Shown here piece by piece: positions 16,830-26,220 of a DNA stretch of 64,000 nt. The notes under the pieces were generated by a model that did not search any database, had not been told where the DNA came from, and saw only the letters and a list, made by a program, of their open reading frames with translations. This DNA comes from Flavobacterium luteum (GTDB lineage Bacteria > Bacteroidota > Bacteroidia > Flavobacteriales > Flavobacteriaceae): contig NZ_WAEM01000001.1 in assembly GCF_008806775.1 (NCBI RefSeq), positions 791,422 to 855,421 on the forward strand, in the 5' to 3' direction. Each line of letters begins with the position of its first letter. The stretch's first letter is position 1. Made by a program: the position numbers and the translations under genes.

Positions 16830-18236
16830 ATGATTTTACAAGATACAATTGTTGCCTTAGCCTCACCATCTGGTGCTGGAGCAATTGCCGTAATTCGAGT
16901 TTCGGGTTTTGAGTCTATAACTATTGGGGCATTGATATTTCAATCAATTTCTGGGAAAGACTTAAACAAACAAAAAACACATACTTTACATCTAGGACAT
17001 ATTGTTGATGAAAATAAAGTCGTCGATCAAGTTTTAATTTCTATTTTTAAAGGCACTCAATCCTATACCGGTGAAAACACAATCGAAATTTCATGTCACG
17101 GTTCAACATATATTCAACAGCAAATCATTCAGTTATTGCTTAGAAAAGGATGTAGAATGGCGCAAGCGGGAGAATTTACATTACGTTCGTTCCTAAATGG
17201 AAAAATGGACTTATCTCAAGCTGAAGCAGTAGCCGATTTAATTTCATCCGATAACGAAGCGTCCCACCAAATTGCTATGCAACAAATGCGAGGTGGTTTC
17301 TCTAATGAAATTGCCAAACTGCGTGAAGAACTTCTCAATTTTGCTTCACTTATTGAATTGGAACTAGATTTTGCTGAAGAAGATGTCGAATTTGCTGATC
17401 GTACACAATTCGCAGCATTATTAAACAGGATTGAGTTTGTTTTAAAACGATTAATCGATTCTTTTGCTGTTGGTAACGTGATTAAAAACGGAATTCCTGT
17501 AGCGATTGTTGGTGAACCCAATGTAGGCAAATCGACTTTATTGAACGCATTATTAAACGAAGAACGAGCTATAGTATCTGAAATTGCAGGAACCACTCGT
17601 GATACTATTGAAGACGAATTGGTTATTGGAGGGATTGGTTTTCGATTTATTGATACTGCAGGAATTAGAGAGACCAAAGATATTATAGAAAGTATTGGAA
17701 TTAAAAAAACTTTTGAAAAAATAGAACAAGCTCAAGTGATTTTATTTTTAATTGATAGTTTACAATTGATAATTGATAATGAGAATACTGTAAAAATTGA
17801 AATCGAAAAAATTAAAAATCAGTTTCCTCAAAAACCATTAATTGTTGTTACAAACAAGATCGATAAATTAAATTCTGAACAAAGAATTCTATTTGACAAC
17901 CAATTATCAATTATCAATTATCCTTTATTAATCGAAATTTCAGCAAAAGAAAAACAAGGAATAGATGACCTTAAAAATCAATTACTGTCTTTTGTAAATA
18001 CTGGAGCACTTCGCAATAATGAAACTATTGTAACCAACACGCGACATTATGATTCTTTATTAAAAGCTTTGGACGAAATTCAAAAAGTAAAATTTGGCCT
18101 ACAATCTGATTTGCCTTCTGATTTAATGGCAATCGATATCAAACAAGCGCTTTATTATTTTGGTGAAATCACTGGAGAAGTAACAAATGATGAGCTTTTA
18201 GGAAATATTTTTGCAAATTTCTGCATCGGAAAGTAA
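16830..18236 (+). CDS. mnmE: tRNA uridine-5-carboxymethylaminomethyl modification GTPase MnmE
   Basis: The protein has 468 residues, the usual length. The N-terminal tetrahydrofolate-binding domain starts DTIVALASPSGAGAIAVIRV. The helical domain is interrupted by a GTPase domain with G1 GEPNVGKST (about 228-236), G3 DTAGI (about 274) and G4 NKID. The chain ends in FCIGK, which carries the catalytic C-terminal Cys. With MnmG it modifies the wobble uridine of several tRNAs in the cytoplasm. It faces the minus-strand rhodanese gene, with eight bases between their stops. Confidence 0.97.
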   Translation: MILQDTIVALASPSGAGAIAVIRVSGFESITIGALIFQSISGKDLNKQKTHTLHLGHIVDENKVVDQVLISIFKGTQSYTGENTIEISCHGSTYIQQQIIQLLLRKGCRMAQAGEFTLRSFLNGKMDLSQAEAVADLISSDNEASHQIAMQQMRGGFSNEIAKLREELLNFASLIELELDFAEEDVEFADRTQFAALLNRIEFVLKRLIDSFAVGNVIKNGIPVAIVGEPNVGKSTLLNALLNEERAIVSEIAGTTRDTIEDELVIGGIGFRFIDTAGIRETKDIIESIGIKKTFEKIEQAQVILFLIDSLQLIIDNENTVKIEIEKIKNQFPQKPLIVVTNKIDKLNSEQRILFDNQLSIINYPLLIEISAKEKQGIDDLKNQLLSFVNTGALRNNETIVTNTRHYDSLLKALDEIQKVKFGLQSDLPSDLMAIDIKQALYYFGEITGEVTNDELLGNIFANFCIGK

Positions 18237-18243
18237 TTACCTT

Positions 18244-18558
18244 TTATTCAGGATACACTACTTCCCCATCCCACTGTATAAAACCACCTAATAAATTATA
18301 AGCGTTTTCAAAACCCAACTCGTTCATAATGTCACAGGCTTTTGCGCTTCGTACGCCAGACCTACAATACACATAATAATTTTTAGATTTATCTAACGAT
18401 TCTATTTCATTAATAAAATATTGACCTTTATTAATATCAATCATAATAGCATTTTCAATAATCCCGTCGTTGCACTCATCTTCTGTTCTGACGTCTAATA
18501 CAATGGCGTTTTCATCATTTTCTAGTTGCTCTGTCCAATCTTGTTGAGTCAAATTCAT
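18244..18558 (-). CDS. Single-domain rhodanese-like sulfurtransferase
   Basis: The protein has 104 residues, the size of a stand-alone rhodanese such as GlpE. The active loop is YCRSGVRS with Cys65, a six-residue CRSGVRS loop typical of sulfurtransferases. LDVRTEDEC near the N-terminus is the first conserved strand. It has no signal peptide, so it should work in the cytoplasm moving sulfane sulfur. It is transcribed divergently from the MarR regulator, and the two palindromic operators lie between them, so MarR might control it too. Confidence 0.9.
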   Translation of the reverse strand: MNLTQQDWTEQLENDENAIVLDVRTEDECNDGIIENAIMIDINKGQYFINEIESLDKSKNYYVYCRSGVRSAKACDIMNELGFENAYNLLGGFIQWDGEVVYPE

Positions 18559-18647
18559 AATTTTTATTTTTAATCAAAAATAGTATTTTTAGCCTAATGA
18601 TTTTTATGAAATTTTTTAATTATCATTTTTAACAAAAAAATAACGTA

Positions 18648-18667
18648 ATATTTGTATATACAAATAT
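18648..18667. promoter_or_regulatory. Perfect 20-bp palindromic operator, distal site
   Basis: ATATTTGTATATACAAATAT is its own reverse complement. It covers the TTG that serves as -33 element of the marR promoter and lies 44 bases before the marR start, between marR and the divergent rhodanese gene. Its 16-bp core is repeated exactly 30 bp downstream. This is typical of an autoregulatory MarR operator. Confidence 0.75.
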
Positions 18668-18684
18668 AATTACTACTACATTTG
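18652..18684 (+). promoter_or_regulatory. Candidate promoter of the MarR-nitroreductase-YceI operon
   Basis: TTG at 18652-18654 and TACATTTG at 18677-18684 are 22 bases apart, within the reported Flavobacterium TTG-N17-23-TANNTTTG spacing. Both elements lie within the two palindromes, so a bound repressor would block RNA polymerase. Confidence 0.6.
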
Positions 18685-18695
18685 TATATACAAAT
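18680..18695. promoter_or_regulatory. Perfect 16-bp palindromic operator, proximal site
   Basis: ATTTGTATATACAAAT is a perfect palindrome, identical to the core of the site centred 30 bp upstream, about three helical turns. It overlaps the -7 box and ends 15 bases before the marR ATG. Two in-phase sites suggest two MarR dimers on one face of the DNA. Confidence 0.75.
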
Positions 18696-18710
18696 TTAAT
18701 ACTTTCAAAA

Positions 18711-19169
18711 ATGAAAATTGAAGATGTTATAAAATCAAATGTCGAAATGGAAGTTTCTAAAAAAGTAGTTTTAAATATTATCTACACTCAAAATGTCATT
18801 AATGACCATTTTAATGACATTTTCAAGCCCTATGATTTGTCAGGAGAACAATACAATGTTTTACGTATTTTAAGAGGACAAAAAGGGTGTCCAGCAAATA
18901 TGTGTCTGATTCAAGAGCGAATGCTAGCTAAAACCAGCAACACTACTCGACTTGTAGATAAATTGCTTTTGAAAGAATTAGTTACAAGAGAAGTTTGTCC
19001 AGAAAATCGAAGAAAAATTGAAGTTCAAATAACCCAAAAGGGTTTAGATGTTTTATCAGAATTAGATCCAAAAATAACTAAAAATGAAAATAAATTCTCT
19101 AATAACTTATCAAATACTGAATTGGAACAATTAAACGAATTACTAGAAAAATTTAGAACAAAAAATTAA
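18711..19169 (+). CDS. MarR family transcriptional regulator
   Basis: The protein has 152 residues. It has the helical dimerisation N-terminus, a winged helix with ERMLAKTSNTTRLVDKLL as recognition region and the conserved C-terminal helices. Cys60, Cys65 (GCPANMC) and Cys96 lie in or near the DNA-binding domain and could allow oxidant or electrophile sensing, as in OhrR-type MarR proteins; this is inference. It is first in a likely operon with the nitroreductase and YceI genes (gaps of 14 and 29 bases), behind two perfect palindromes. Confidence 0.92.
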   Translation: MKIEDVIKSNVEMEVSKKVVLNIIYTQNVINDHFNDIFKPYDLSGEQYNVLRILRGQKGCPANMCLIQERMLAKTSNTTRLVDKLLLKELVTREVCPENRRKIEVQITQKGLDVLSELDPKITKNENKFSNNLSNTELEQLNELLEKFRTKN

Positions 19170-19183
19170 TATAATAATACACT

Positions 19184-19816
19184 ATGAATACATTTCTCGA
19201 AAACCAAAACTGGCGTTATGCAACTAAAAAATTCGACGCTACAAAAAAAATCTCAACTGAAGATTTAAACACATTAAAAGAAGCAATAAGGCTTTCCTCC
19301 TCTTCCTATGGAATGCAGCCTTATAAAATTCTTATTATAGAAAATCCTGAATTAAGAGCTCAATTACAAGCAGCCGCATGGGGACAAAGTCAAATAGTAG
19401 ATGCATCACATCTTATTGTTTTTGCCAACATTACTAATTTTGGAAATGACGATATTGATGCCGTTCTGAATATTTTTACAACTCAAAGAGCTCTTCCTGC
19501 AAACGCATTAGAAGGATATGGTGGTTTCATAAAATCAAAAATAGCTTCACTTCCTGAAGAAGTTAAAAACGTTTGGACTGCAAAGCAAACCTATTTAGCT
19601 TTAGGGAATCTTTTGAATGCTGCCGCAGAATTAAAAATTGACGTTACGCCTATGGAGGGTTTTGAACCTTCAGCGGTTAATGAAATCTTAGGTTTAGAAA
19701 AACTAGGACTTAATGCAGCATTGCTTGCAACAATTGGATATCGTCATGAAGAAGATGAAACACAACATTACAAAAAAGTACGAAAATCAAACGAAGATTT
19801 ATTTATCACTCTATAA
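19184..19816 (+). CDS. NAD(P)H-dependent FMN nitroreductase (NfsB-like)
   Basis: The protein has 210 residues. The N-terminus WRYATKKFD and the RLSSSSYGMQPYKILII segment, which binds FMN phosphate, fit the oxygen-insensitive nitroreductase/dihydropteridine reductase family. The C-terminus ends ATIGYRHEEDETQHYKKVRK, another family signature. Such enzymes reduce quinones, nitro compounds or other electrophiles using NAD(P)H in the cytoplasm. As the second gene of a MarR-headed operon it probably answers to an electrophilic or oxidative stress signal. Confidence 0.92.
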   Translation: MNTFLENQNWRYATKKFDATKKISTEDLNTLKEAIRLSSSSYGMQPYKILIIENPELRAQLQAAAWGQSQIVDASHLIVFANITNFGNDDIDAVLNIFTTQRALPANALEGYGGFIKSKIASLPEEVKNVWTAKQTYLALGNLLNAAAELKIDVTPMEGFEPSAVNEILGLEKLGLNAALLATIGYRHEEDETQHYKKVRKSNEDLFITL

Positions 19817-19845
19817 TTAATACAAACACTTTAAAATTAAAAAAA

Positions 19846-20415
19846 ATGAAAAATTTAAAAACAATTGCCATTGCTATTTTAGTAGCATTTTCAACAGTAA
19901 CAGCAACTGCACAAACAAAAAATGTTGATGTTGCGAAAAGCACTATTAACTGGGTTGGAAAAAAAGTAACTGGAAAACATGAAGGAACAGTAAATATTAA
20001 AGAAGGCTCTTTAATTTTTAAAAACAAAAAACTAACAGGAGGTAACTTTATTGTTGATATGACTTCACTTGAAGCAACAGATTTAAAAGTTGGAGAAGGA
20101 AAAGAAAAATTAGAAGGTCACTTAAAATCAGACGATTTTTTTGGAACCGACAAATTTGCAACTTCTAAATTAGTTTTTAAAACAGTTAAGCCTAATGGTA
20201 AAAATTCATATACTGTAACTGGCGATTTAACTATTAAAAGCACAACAAATCCTGTTACTTTTACAATAACCATAAAAGGTAATACTGCTTCAACTAGCCT
20301 AAAAATTGATCGTACTAAATTTGATGTTAAATACGGTTCTGGAAGTTTCTTTGACAATTTAGGTGATAAAGCTATTTCAGATAATTTTGATTTGAATGTT
20401 GCTTTGCAATTCTAA
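19846..20415 (+). CDS. YceI family periplasmic lipid-binding-type protein
   Basis: The protein has 189 residues. A signal peptide is cut near TATAQ. The mature protein is an antiparallel beta barrel of the YceI/lipocalin-like type: DVAKSTINWVGKKVTGKHEG at the start, GNFIVDMTSLE, then HLKSDDFF and TKFDVKYGSG near the end. YceI barrels bind isoprenoid-like lipids such as polyprenyl chains. Sitting behind MarR and a quinone-reductase-like enzyme, it may carry a quinone or isoprenoid; this is inference. A terminator follows. Confidence 0.92.
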   Translation: MKNLKTIAIAILVAFSTVTATAQTKNVDVAKSTINWVGKKVTGKHEGTVNIKEGSLIFKNKKLTGGNFIVDMTSLEATDLKVGEGKEKLEGHLKSDDFFGTDKFATSKLVFKTVKPNGKNSYTVTGDLTIKSTTNPVTFTITIKGNTASTSLKIDRTKFDVKYGSGSFFDNLGDKAISDNFDLNVALQF

Positions 20416-20429
20416 AAAAAATTACATAG

Positions 20430-20463
20430 AAACCGTTCCGACACCTATCGGGACGGTTTTTTT
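20430..20463. terminator. Rho-independent terminator between YceI and glmM
   Basis: A 12-bp stem, AAACCGTTCCGA with TCGGGACGGTTT (one wobble pair), has a six-base loop and is followed by T7. It lies between two convergent genes and has A residues upstream, so it may stop both transcripts. Confidence 0.9.
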
Positions 20464-20477
20464 ATTACAATTATCTT

Positions 20478-21866
20478 CTAAATTCCAGCCACCGATTTTA
20501 TCTCATCAATAATTCTAATCGCTAAATCATCTGCTTTTTGTTGCGTAGCAGCTTCTGTATAAATTCGGATAATAGGTTCTGTATTTGATTTTCGTAAATG
20601 CACCCAGTTTTCTGAAAAATCAATTTTAACTCCATCAATTGTTGTGATATCTTCATTTTTATATTTCTCAGTCATAGCACCAAGAATAGCGTCAACATCA
20701 ATTTGAGGAGTTAATTCTATTTTGTTTTTGCTCATATAATATTCTGGATATGAAGCTCGCAAAGCAGAAACACTCACTTTTTTGTATGCCAAATGCGTTA
20801 AAAACAAAGCAACGCCTACTAAGCTATCTCGACCATAATGCAATTCTGGATAAATAATTCCCCCATTTCCTTCTCCACCAATAATAGCGTTGTTCTTTTT
20901 CATTAATTCAACAACGTTTACCTCGCCCACTGCACTAGCCTGATAATTTCCGTTATGATTGTTTGTAACATCTCGCAAAGCTCGAGAAGATGACATATTA
21001 GAAACGGTATTTCCTGGAGTTCTGCTCAAAACATAATCGGCACAAGCCACTAAAGTATATTCTTCACCAAACATTTCGCCGTCTTCGCAAATAAAAGCCA
21101 AACGATCTACATCAGGATCAACTACAACACCTAGATGAGCTTTTTCTTTAACGACTAATTCTGAAATGTCGGTTAAATGTTCTTTTAAAGGTTCTGGATT
21201 ATGCGGAAAATGTCCGTTAGGTTCGCAGTATAATTTTACAACCTCAACACCCATCAATTCTAATAATTTTGGGATAATAATTCCGCCTGACGAGTTTACT
21301 CCATCAACAACTACTTTAAACTTAGCTGATTTCACTGCCTCAATATCTACTAATGGTAAATTAAGGACTTCATCAATATGAATATCCATATAGGCATCGT
21401 TTATGGTAATTTCGCCTAAATTATCAACATCTGAGAAATCAAAAGCTTCTTTTTCGGCAATTTCAAGAATTTTTTCACCTTCGGCACCACTTAAAAATTC
21501 TCCTTTTTCATTCAATAATTTTAATGCATTCCATTGTTTCGGATTGTGAGATGCAGTAAGAATAATACCCCCATCGGCATTTTCTAAAGGAACTGCGACT
21601 TCTACCGTTGGTGTAGTAGAAAGGCCTAAATCTATAACATCAATACCTAAACCAATTAACGTATTTACAACTAAATTATGAATCATTGGTCCAGAAATAC
21701 GAGCATCACGACCAATAACTACGGATAACTTTTCTTTTTTAGAATAGTCTTTCAACCATGTTCCATATGCTGAAGCAAATTTTACGGCATCAACTGGTGT
21801 AAGGTTGTCCCCTACTTTACCGCCTATAGTTCCTCGAATTCCAGATATTGATTTTATTAAAGTCAT
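20478..21866 (-). CDS. glmM: Phosphoglucosamine mutase
   Basis: The protein has 462 residues from ATG at 21866; an in-frame GTG at 21911 would add 15 residues ahead of the conserved MTLIKSISGIRGT and is unlikely. The phosphoserine loop is TASHNP with Ser106; the magnesium loop DPDVDRL lies near residue 240; the phosphate-binding end of domain 4 is RKSNTEPIIRIY. It interconverts glucosamine-6-phosphate and glucosamine-1-phosphate for peptidoglycan and LPS precursors in the cytoplasm. The Bacteroidota form is often annotated only as phosphomannomutase/phosphoglucomutase, so substrate choice is not certain. Confidence 0.9.
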   Translation of the reverse strand: MTLIKSISGIRGTIGGKVGDNLTPVDAVKFASAYGTWLKDYSKKEKLSVVIGRDARISGPMIHNLVVNTLIGLGIDVIDLGLSTTPTVEVAVPLENADGGIILTASHNPKQWNALKLLNEKGEFLSGAEGEKILEIAEKEAFDFSDVDNLGEITINDAYMDIHIDEVLNLPLVDIEAVKSAKFKVVVDGVNSSGGIIIPKLLELMGVEVVKLYCEPNGHFPHNPEPLKEHLTDISELVVKEKAHLGVVVDPDVDRLAFICEDGEMFGEEYTLVACADYVLSRTPGNTVSNMSSSRALRDVTNNHNGNYQASAVGEVNVVELMKKNNAIIGGEGNGGIIYPELHYGRDSLVGVALFLTHLAYKKVSVSALRASYPEYYMSKNKIELTPQIDVDAILGAMTEKYKNEDITTIDGVKIDFSENWVHLRKSNTEPIIRIYTEAATQQKADDLAIRIIDEIKSVAGI

Positions 21867-21972
21867 CGTAAATAGTTTAAATGTTGTACTGTAAATTTTC
21901 AAATTGCTCACAAATATAATAATTGAAGCACAAAAAAAGTCTTTTGATATTTAAAATTGTTAAATTAGTCGA

Positions 21973-22557
21973 ATGAACTTTCTTGCACATATTTATCTTT
22001 CTGGCGAAAATGATTTGGTTCAAATAGGCAATTTTATGGCTGATGGTATTCGAGGAAAACATTTTGAAACTTTTCCTAAAGATATTCAAAAAGGAATTTT
22101 CCTGCATCGTTCTATAGATACTTATACAGATGCCCATCCTATTTTTAGAAAAAGCACCAAGCGATTGCACGAAAAATACCATCATTATTCAGGGGTTATT
22201 GTTGACGTTTTTTACGATCATTTTTTAGCGAAAAATTTTCATAACTATTCTGATGAGACGTTAGAATATTTTGCAACTCGTTTTTATCAATCTTTACAAA
22301 ATAATTATGAAATTCTAACCGATAAAACCAAAGGAATGATGACCTATATGATTCAGCAAAATTGGTTGGTAAGTTATCAAACTGTTGAAGGTATCGAACG
22401 AATTTTAACCCAAATGGATAATCGAATTAAAAACAATTCAAATATTCGCTTTTCTGTTCATGAACTAAGGCAATTTTACGCTGAATTTGAAGAAGAGTTT
22501 ACCTTCTTTTTTGAAGAGTTGCGTAATTTTTCAAATCAGAAATTACTTTCGTTATGA
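21973..22557 (+). CDS. Acyl carrier protein phosphodiesterase family (AcpH, DUF479)
   Basis: The protein has 194 residues. MNFLAHIYLSG, FMADGIRGK (21-29) with the metal-binding Asp, FLHRSIDTYTDAHP and VDVFYDHFLAKN follow the AcpH HD-like pattern. AcpH removes the 4'-phosphopantetheine group from holo-ACP. The stop overlaps the gamma-glutamyltransferase start (ATGA), so the two are co-translated, though no metabolic link is obvious. It is divergent from glmM. Confidence 0.88.
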   Translation: MNFLAHIYLSGENDLVQIGNFMADGIRGKHFETFPKDIQKGIFLHRSIDTYTDAHPIFRKSTKRLHEKYHHYSGVIVDVFYDHFLAKNFHNYSDETLEYFATRFYQSLQNNYEILTDKTKGMMTYMIQQNWLVSYQTVEGIERILTQMDNRIKNNSNIRFSVHELRQFYAEFEEEFTFFFEELRNFSNQKLLSL

Positions 22558-24233
22558 GAAAAATAACATTCGTTTATTTCTGCTTCCTATTTGCATTAGT
22601 ACATAAAACGGAAGCTCAATTGGGTTTAATAGCTTCAAAAGCAATGGTGGTTTCTGCACGTGAAGAAGCCTCTCAAATTGGTGTTGAAATCATGAAAAAA
22701 GGAGGCAATGCTTTTGATGCCATGGTTGCTACTGAATTAGCTCTTGCTGTAGCTTACCCAGTTGCTGGAAATATTGGAGGTGGAGGATTTATGGTTTTTA
22801 GAATGGCTAATGGTGAAATTGGTTCATTAGATTATCGTGAGAAAGCTCCGTTAAAAGCTTCAAAAGATATGTATTTAGACATAAATGGTAATGTAATTTC
22901 AAAATTAAGTGTTAGTGGAGCATTATCTATTGGAGTTCCTGGAACCATTGCCGGGGTTTTTGCCATTCATGAAAAATACGGTAAACTTTCGATGGAGGAA
23001 ATTATAAAACCTGTTATTTTCTTAGCAAAAAAAGGAGTTGTAATAACAACAAAACAAGAAAAATACATTCAAAATTCAATTGATGAAATACGAAAAATTA
23101 GCGGAAACGAAACTCTAATGTCTAACAACTTTAAAACTGGCGATACTATAAAACAACTTGCATTAGCAGAAACCTTAACTCGGATAATGAAAAATGGAAA
23201 GGACGAATTTTATAAAGGAAAAACAGCAGAAAAAATAGTTGCATTTATCAATAAAAATGGTGGAATTATTTCGATGGAAGATTTATCAAAATATGAAGTA
23301 AAATGGAGAACTCCTGTAACTTTCAAATACAAAGATTTAAAAATTATTTCTATGGCTCCACCTTCGAGTGGTGGGATAACACTTCGGCAAATTATGAAAA
23401 TGATTGAGCCTTATTCTATTTCAAAATACGGTCACAATTCTGAAAAAACCATTCAACTTATTACGGAGGCTGAGCGAAGAGCTTATGCAGATAGAAATTA
23501 TTTTCTTGGCGACCCCGATTTTGTTAAAATACCTAAAAACGAATTGCTTAATAAAGAATATCTAAAACAAAGAATGAAAACATTTAGTTGGGAAAAAGCA
23601 ACACTTTCTAGCGAAGTTTCACACGGTGAAATAGCATTTTCAGAAAGTGATGAAACAACACATTATTCTATTATAGATTCCGATGGAAATGTAGTTGCCG
23701 CAACCACAACTCTAAACGGGGCTTATGGTTCTAAACTATATTCAAACGAATTAGGATTCTTTTTTAATAACGAAATGGATGATTTTAGCGTAAAATCAGG
23801 AACTCCAAATTCGTATGGATTAATTGGTGCTAAAGCCAATAGCATTGCTCCTGAAAAAAGAATGTTGAGTTCGATGACTCCAACTATTGTAGAAAAAAAA
23901 GGAAAATTGTTTATGGTTGTTGGGTCACCTGGAGGATCTACCATAATTACATCTGTTTTACAAACTATATTAAATGTTTACGAATTTAATATGAACATGC
24001 AAGAAGCTGTAAATGCCCCAAGATTTCATCATCAATGGTTACCTGATGAAGTAATTCTTGAACCAAAAGGATTCTCTTCTGAAACCATATCAAATCTTTA
24101 CAAAAAAGGTTATTTCATAAACGAAAAAACAACACCAGTAATAGGAAAAGTAGATGCAATATTGGTTTTACCAAATAATGAACTTGAAGGAGGGGCTGAT
24201 TATAGAGGAGATGATAAAGCAGTTGGATTTTAA
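22554..24233 (+). CDS. ggt: Gamma-glutamyltransferase
   Basis: The protein has 559 residues and a signal peptide ending TEAQ, so it is periplasmic. The large subunit starts GLIASKAMVVSAREEASQIG. The self-processing site ETTHYS, near residue 368, provides the nucleophilic Thr of the small subunit. GSPGGS and the Asp-Asp of NEMDDFS form the substrate pocket. It hydrolyses glutathione and other gamma-glutamyl compounds, releasing Glu and Cys-Gly. It overlaps the AcpH-like gene by four bases. Confidence 0.95.
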   Translation: MRKITFVYFCFLFALVHKTEAQLGLIASKAMVVSAREEASQIGVEIMKKGGNAFDAMVATELALAVAYPVAGNIGGGGFMVFRMANGEIGSLDYREKAPLKASKDMYLDINGNVISKLSVSGALSIGVPGTIAGVFAIHEKYGKLSMEEIIKPVIFLAKKGVVITTKQEKYIQNSIDEIRKISGNETLMSNNFKTGDTIKQLALAETLTRIMKNGKDEFYKGKTAEKIVAFINKNGGIISMEDLSKYEVKWRTPVTFKYKDLKIISMAPPSSGGITLRQIMKMIEPYSISKYGHNSEKTIQLITEAERRAYADRNYFLGDPDFVKIPKNELLNKEYLKQRMKTFSWEKATLSSEVSHGEIAFSESDETTHYSIIDSDGNVVAATTTLNGAYGSKLYSNELGFFFNNEMDDFSVKSGTPNSYGLIGAKANSIAPEKRMLSSMTPTIVEKKGKLFMVVGSPGGSTIITSVLQTILNVYEFNMNMQEAVNAPRFHHQWLPDEVILEPKGFSSETISNLYKKGYFINEKTTPVIGKVDAILVLPNNELEGGADYRGDDKAVGF

Positions 24234-24280
24234 ACTTAATTTGAAATGATTCATTTATAATTTTTATTGGATGTTAATTT

Positions 24281-24304
24281 TCTTCATAAAAAAATGAAGA
24301 TTTT
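24281..24304 (+). terminator. Possible terminator after gamma-glutamyltransferase
   Basis: A seven-bp stem TCTTCAT/ATGAAGA encloses an A6 loop and is followed by TTTT. It is AT-rich and short, so a weak call. Confidence 0.45.
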
Positions 24305-24377
24305 AGTAAAAAAGAAGCCTTTAAAAATTGAAATTAAACTCAAATATATAGTAAATTAGCACTTTTGTCAATTACCA

Positions 24378-26162
24378 ATGTTTAGAAAATTAATATACAA
24401 ATTTGAACAACTTATTGTTTGGGCTCAGAGTAAACTAACGAACAAACAATTCATTTTTTTGTCAAGTGTTTTAGTTGGTATTTCTGCTGCTTTGGCAGTA
24501 ATTGTACTAAAAACTTTTGCGCATTGGGTTTTCCTATTTGCGACGTCGGTTAATGGAATTCTAAAATTGAGTTTTATAAATAGTCTTTTACCCGTAATTG
24601 GTATTTTGCTGACCGTTTTTGTTGTAAAAAGAGTTTTAGGAGGAACACTAGAAAAAGGAACCTCTCAAATTTTATATGCTGTTGCCAAAAAAGCAAGTAT
24701 TATTCCCAGAAAACAAATGTATGCTCAAATTGTAACCAGCTCCCTAACAGTTGGACTTGGTGGTTCGGCTGGTTTAGAAAGTCCTATTGTAATTACGGGT
24801 GCAGCGTTTGGTTCTAATTATGCTCAAAAATATAAATTAAGATATAAAGATAGAACACTGCTAATAGGTTGCGGCGTAGCAGCAGGTATTGCTGCTGCTT
24901 TTAATGCGCCAATTGCTGGGGTTTTATTTGCCATAGAAGTTTTATTAGTAGATGTAAGCATTTCTGCTTTTACTCCTATTATGATTGCTGCTGCTACTGG
25001 AGCTTTAGTTTCAGTAGTAGCATTAGACGAAACCATTTTATTATCTTTCAAACAGCAACAAACTTTTAATTATCATAACATTCCATATTACATTCTACTT
25101 GGTGTTTTTACTGGATTAATTTCTGTATACTATTCAAGAAATCTTCAAAAAGTAGAACATTTTTTTGCTAGAATAAGATTTCAACCCTATAAAAAAGCGC
25201 TGTTTGGTGCATCAATTTTAGCAGTTATTATCTTTATTTTTCCAACTCTCTTTGGAGAAGGATATGAAAGTATTAAAACGCTATCCGAAAGCGATCCTGG
25301 AAAATTATTAGAGAACACTTTATTTAGTGATTTTAGAAATAATAGTTGGGCGCTTCTCCTTTTTGTAGGTTGTACTATGATGCTAAAAGTTTTTGCTACT
25401 GGAATTACAATGGGAAGTGGCGGAAACGGTGGTAACTTTGCTCCCGCCTTATTTCTAGGGTCTTACGTTGGCTTTTTCTTTTCAAAACTTTTAAATGTAG
25501 TTGGCTTAACTAAACTCCCTATTAGTAATTTTACAATGGTAGGAATGGCAGGCATTTTGAGCGGATTATTTCATGCACCCCTAACTGCAATTTTTCTTAT
25601 TGCCGAAATCACCGGAGGTTATGATTTGATGATTCCATTAATGATTGTTTCATCAATTAGCTTTGCTATTTCTAAACGTTTTGAAAAACATTCCTTAGAT
25701 GTAAAAAACCTAGCTAGAAAAGGAAATGCTTTTACAAGCAATAAAGACAGTAACATTTTATCTACAATTGAAACCGAAAAAATCATACAAACTGATTATC
25801 TAACTATTTTACCTGAAGAAAATTTAGAAAAATTAGTAGACTTAATTTCTCATTCTAACCAAGTGGTTTTTGCTGTAATAAATGCACAAAAACAACTACT
25901 TGGTGTTATCCATTTTAACGATGTTCGAGAAATTATTTTTAGTAATTTTAAAGTAAAATATACTTCTGTAAAAGAAGTTATGAGCGAACCAAAGGAAATT
26001 ATTTATCCAATGGACAGTATGGAAACCGTAATGAATAAATTTGAAACTTCTAAAGTTGCTTTTCTTCCAGTACTAAAAAACGGAAAATATTACGGTTTTA
26101 TTTCAAAATCTATTGCTCTCGAAGCCTATCGAAGTAAATTAAAATCAATGACAATTGATTAA
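24378..26162 (+). CDS. CLC-type chloride channel/antiporter with CBS domains
   Basis: The protein has 594 residues with about ten or more membrane helices in residues 20-440. The anion-path motifs are GLESP (about 132-136), where the Glu takes the place of the gating glutamate in GREGP, and GNGGNFAPALFLG for GxFxP. The usual GSGIP serine loop is not evident: the same position reads GGTLEKG, as often in Bacteroidota members. Two CBS domains occupy about 465-590 and may bind adenine nucleotides. It probably exchanges chloride for protons or conducts chloride in the inner membrane. Single gene. Confidence 0.92.
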   Translation: MFRKLIYKFEQLIVWAQSKLTNKQFIFLSSVLVGISAALAVIVLKTFAHWVFLFATSVNGILKLSFINSLLPVIGILLTVFVVKRVLGGTLEKGTSQILYAVAKKASIIPRKQMYAQIVTSSLTVGLGGSAGLESPIVITGAAFGSNYAQKYKLRYKDRTLLIGCGVAAGIAAAFNAPIAGVLFAIEVLLVDVSISAFTPIMIAAATGALVSVVALDETILLSFKQQQTFNYHNIPYYILLGVFTGLISVYYSRNLQKVEHFFARIRFQPYKKALFGASILAVIIFIFPTLFGEGYESIKTLSESDPGKLLENTLFSDFRNNSWALLLFVGCTMMLKVFATGITMGSGGNGGNFAPALFLGSYVGFFFSKLLNVVGLTKLPISNFTMVGMAGILSGLFHAPLTAIFLIAEITGGYDLMIPLMIVSSISFAISKRFEKHSLDVKNLARKGNAFTSNKDSNILSTIETEKIIQTDYLTILPEENLEKLVDLISHSNQVVFAVINAQKQLLGVIHFNDVREIIFSNFKVKYTSVKEVMSEPKEIIYPMDSMETVMNKFETSKVAFLPVLKNGKYYGFISKSIALEAYRSKLKSMTID

Positions 26163-26220
26163 TTTTGAAAATAAATTTTTTAATCTTTCCCATTATCCTT
26201 TAACAAAATCTTGTTAACCG

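Noticed and set aside
17216..17677. Minus-strand open frame of 153 codons inside mnmE
   Set aside because: It is antisense to the conserved GTPase domain and is Ser-rich with no recognisable family; an out-of-frame shadow.
21867..21911. GTG-started extension of glmM
   Set aside because: The added residues are not part of the conserved MTLIKSISG start of the family.
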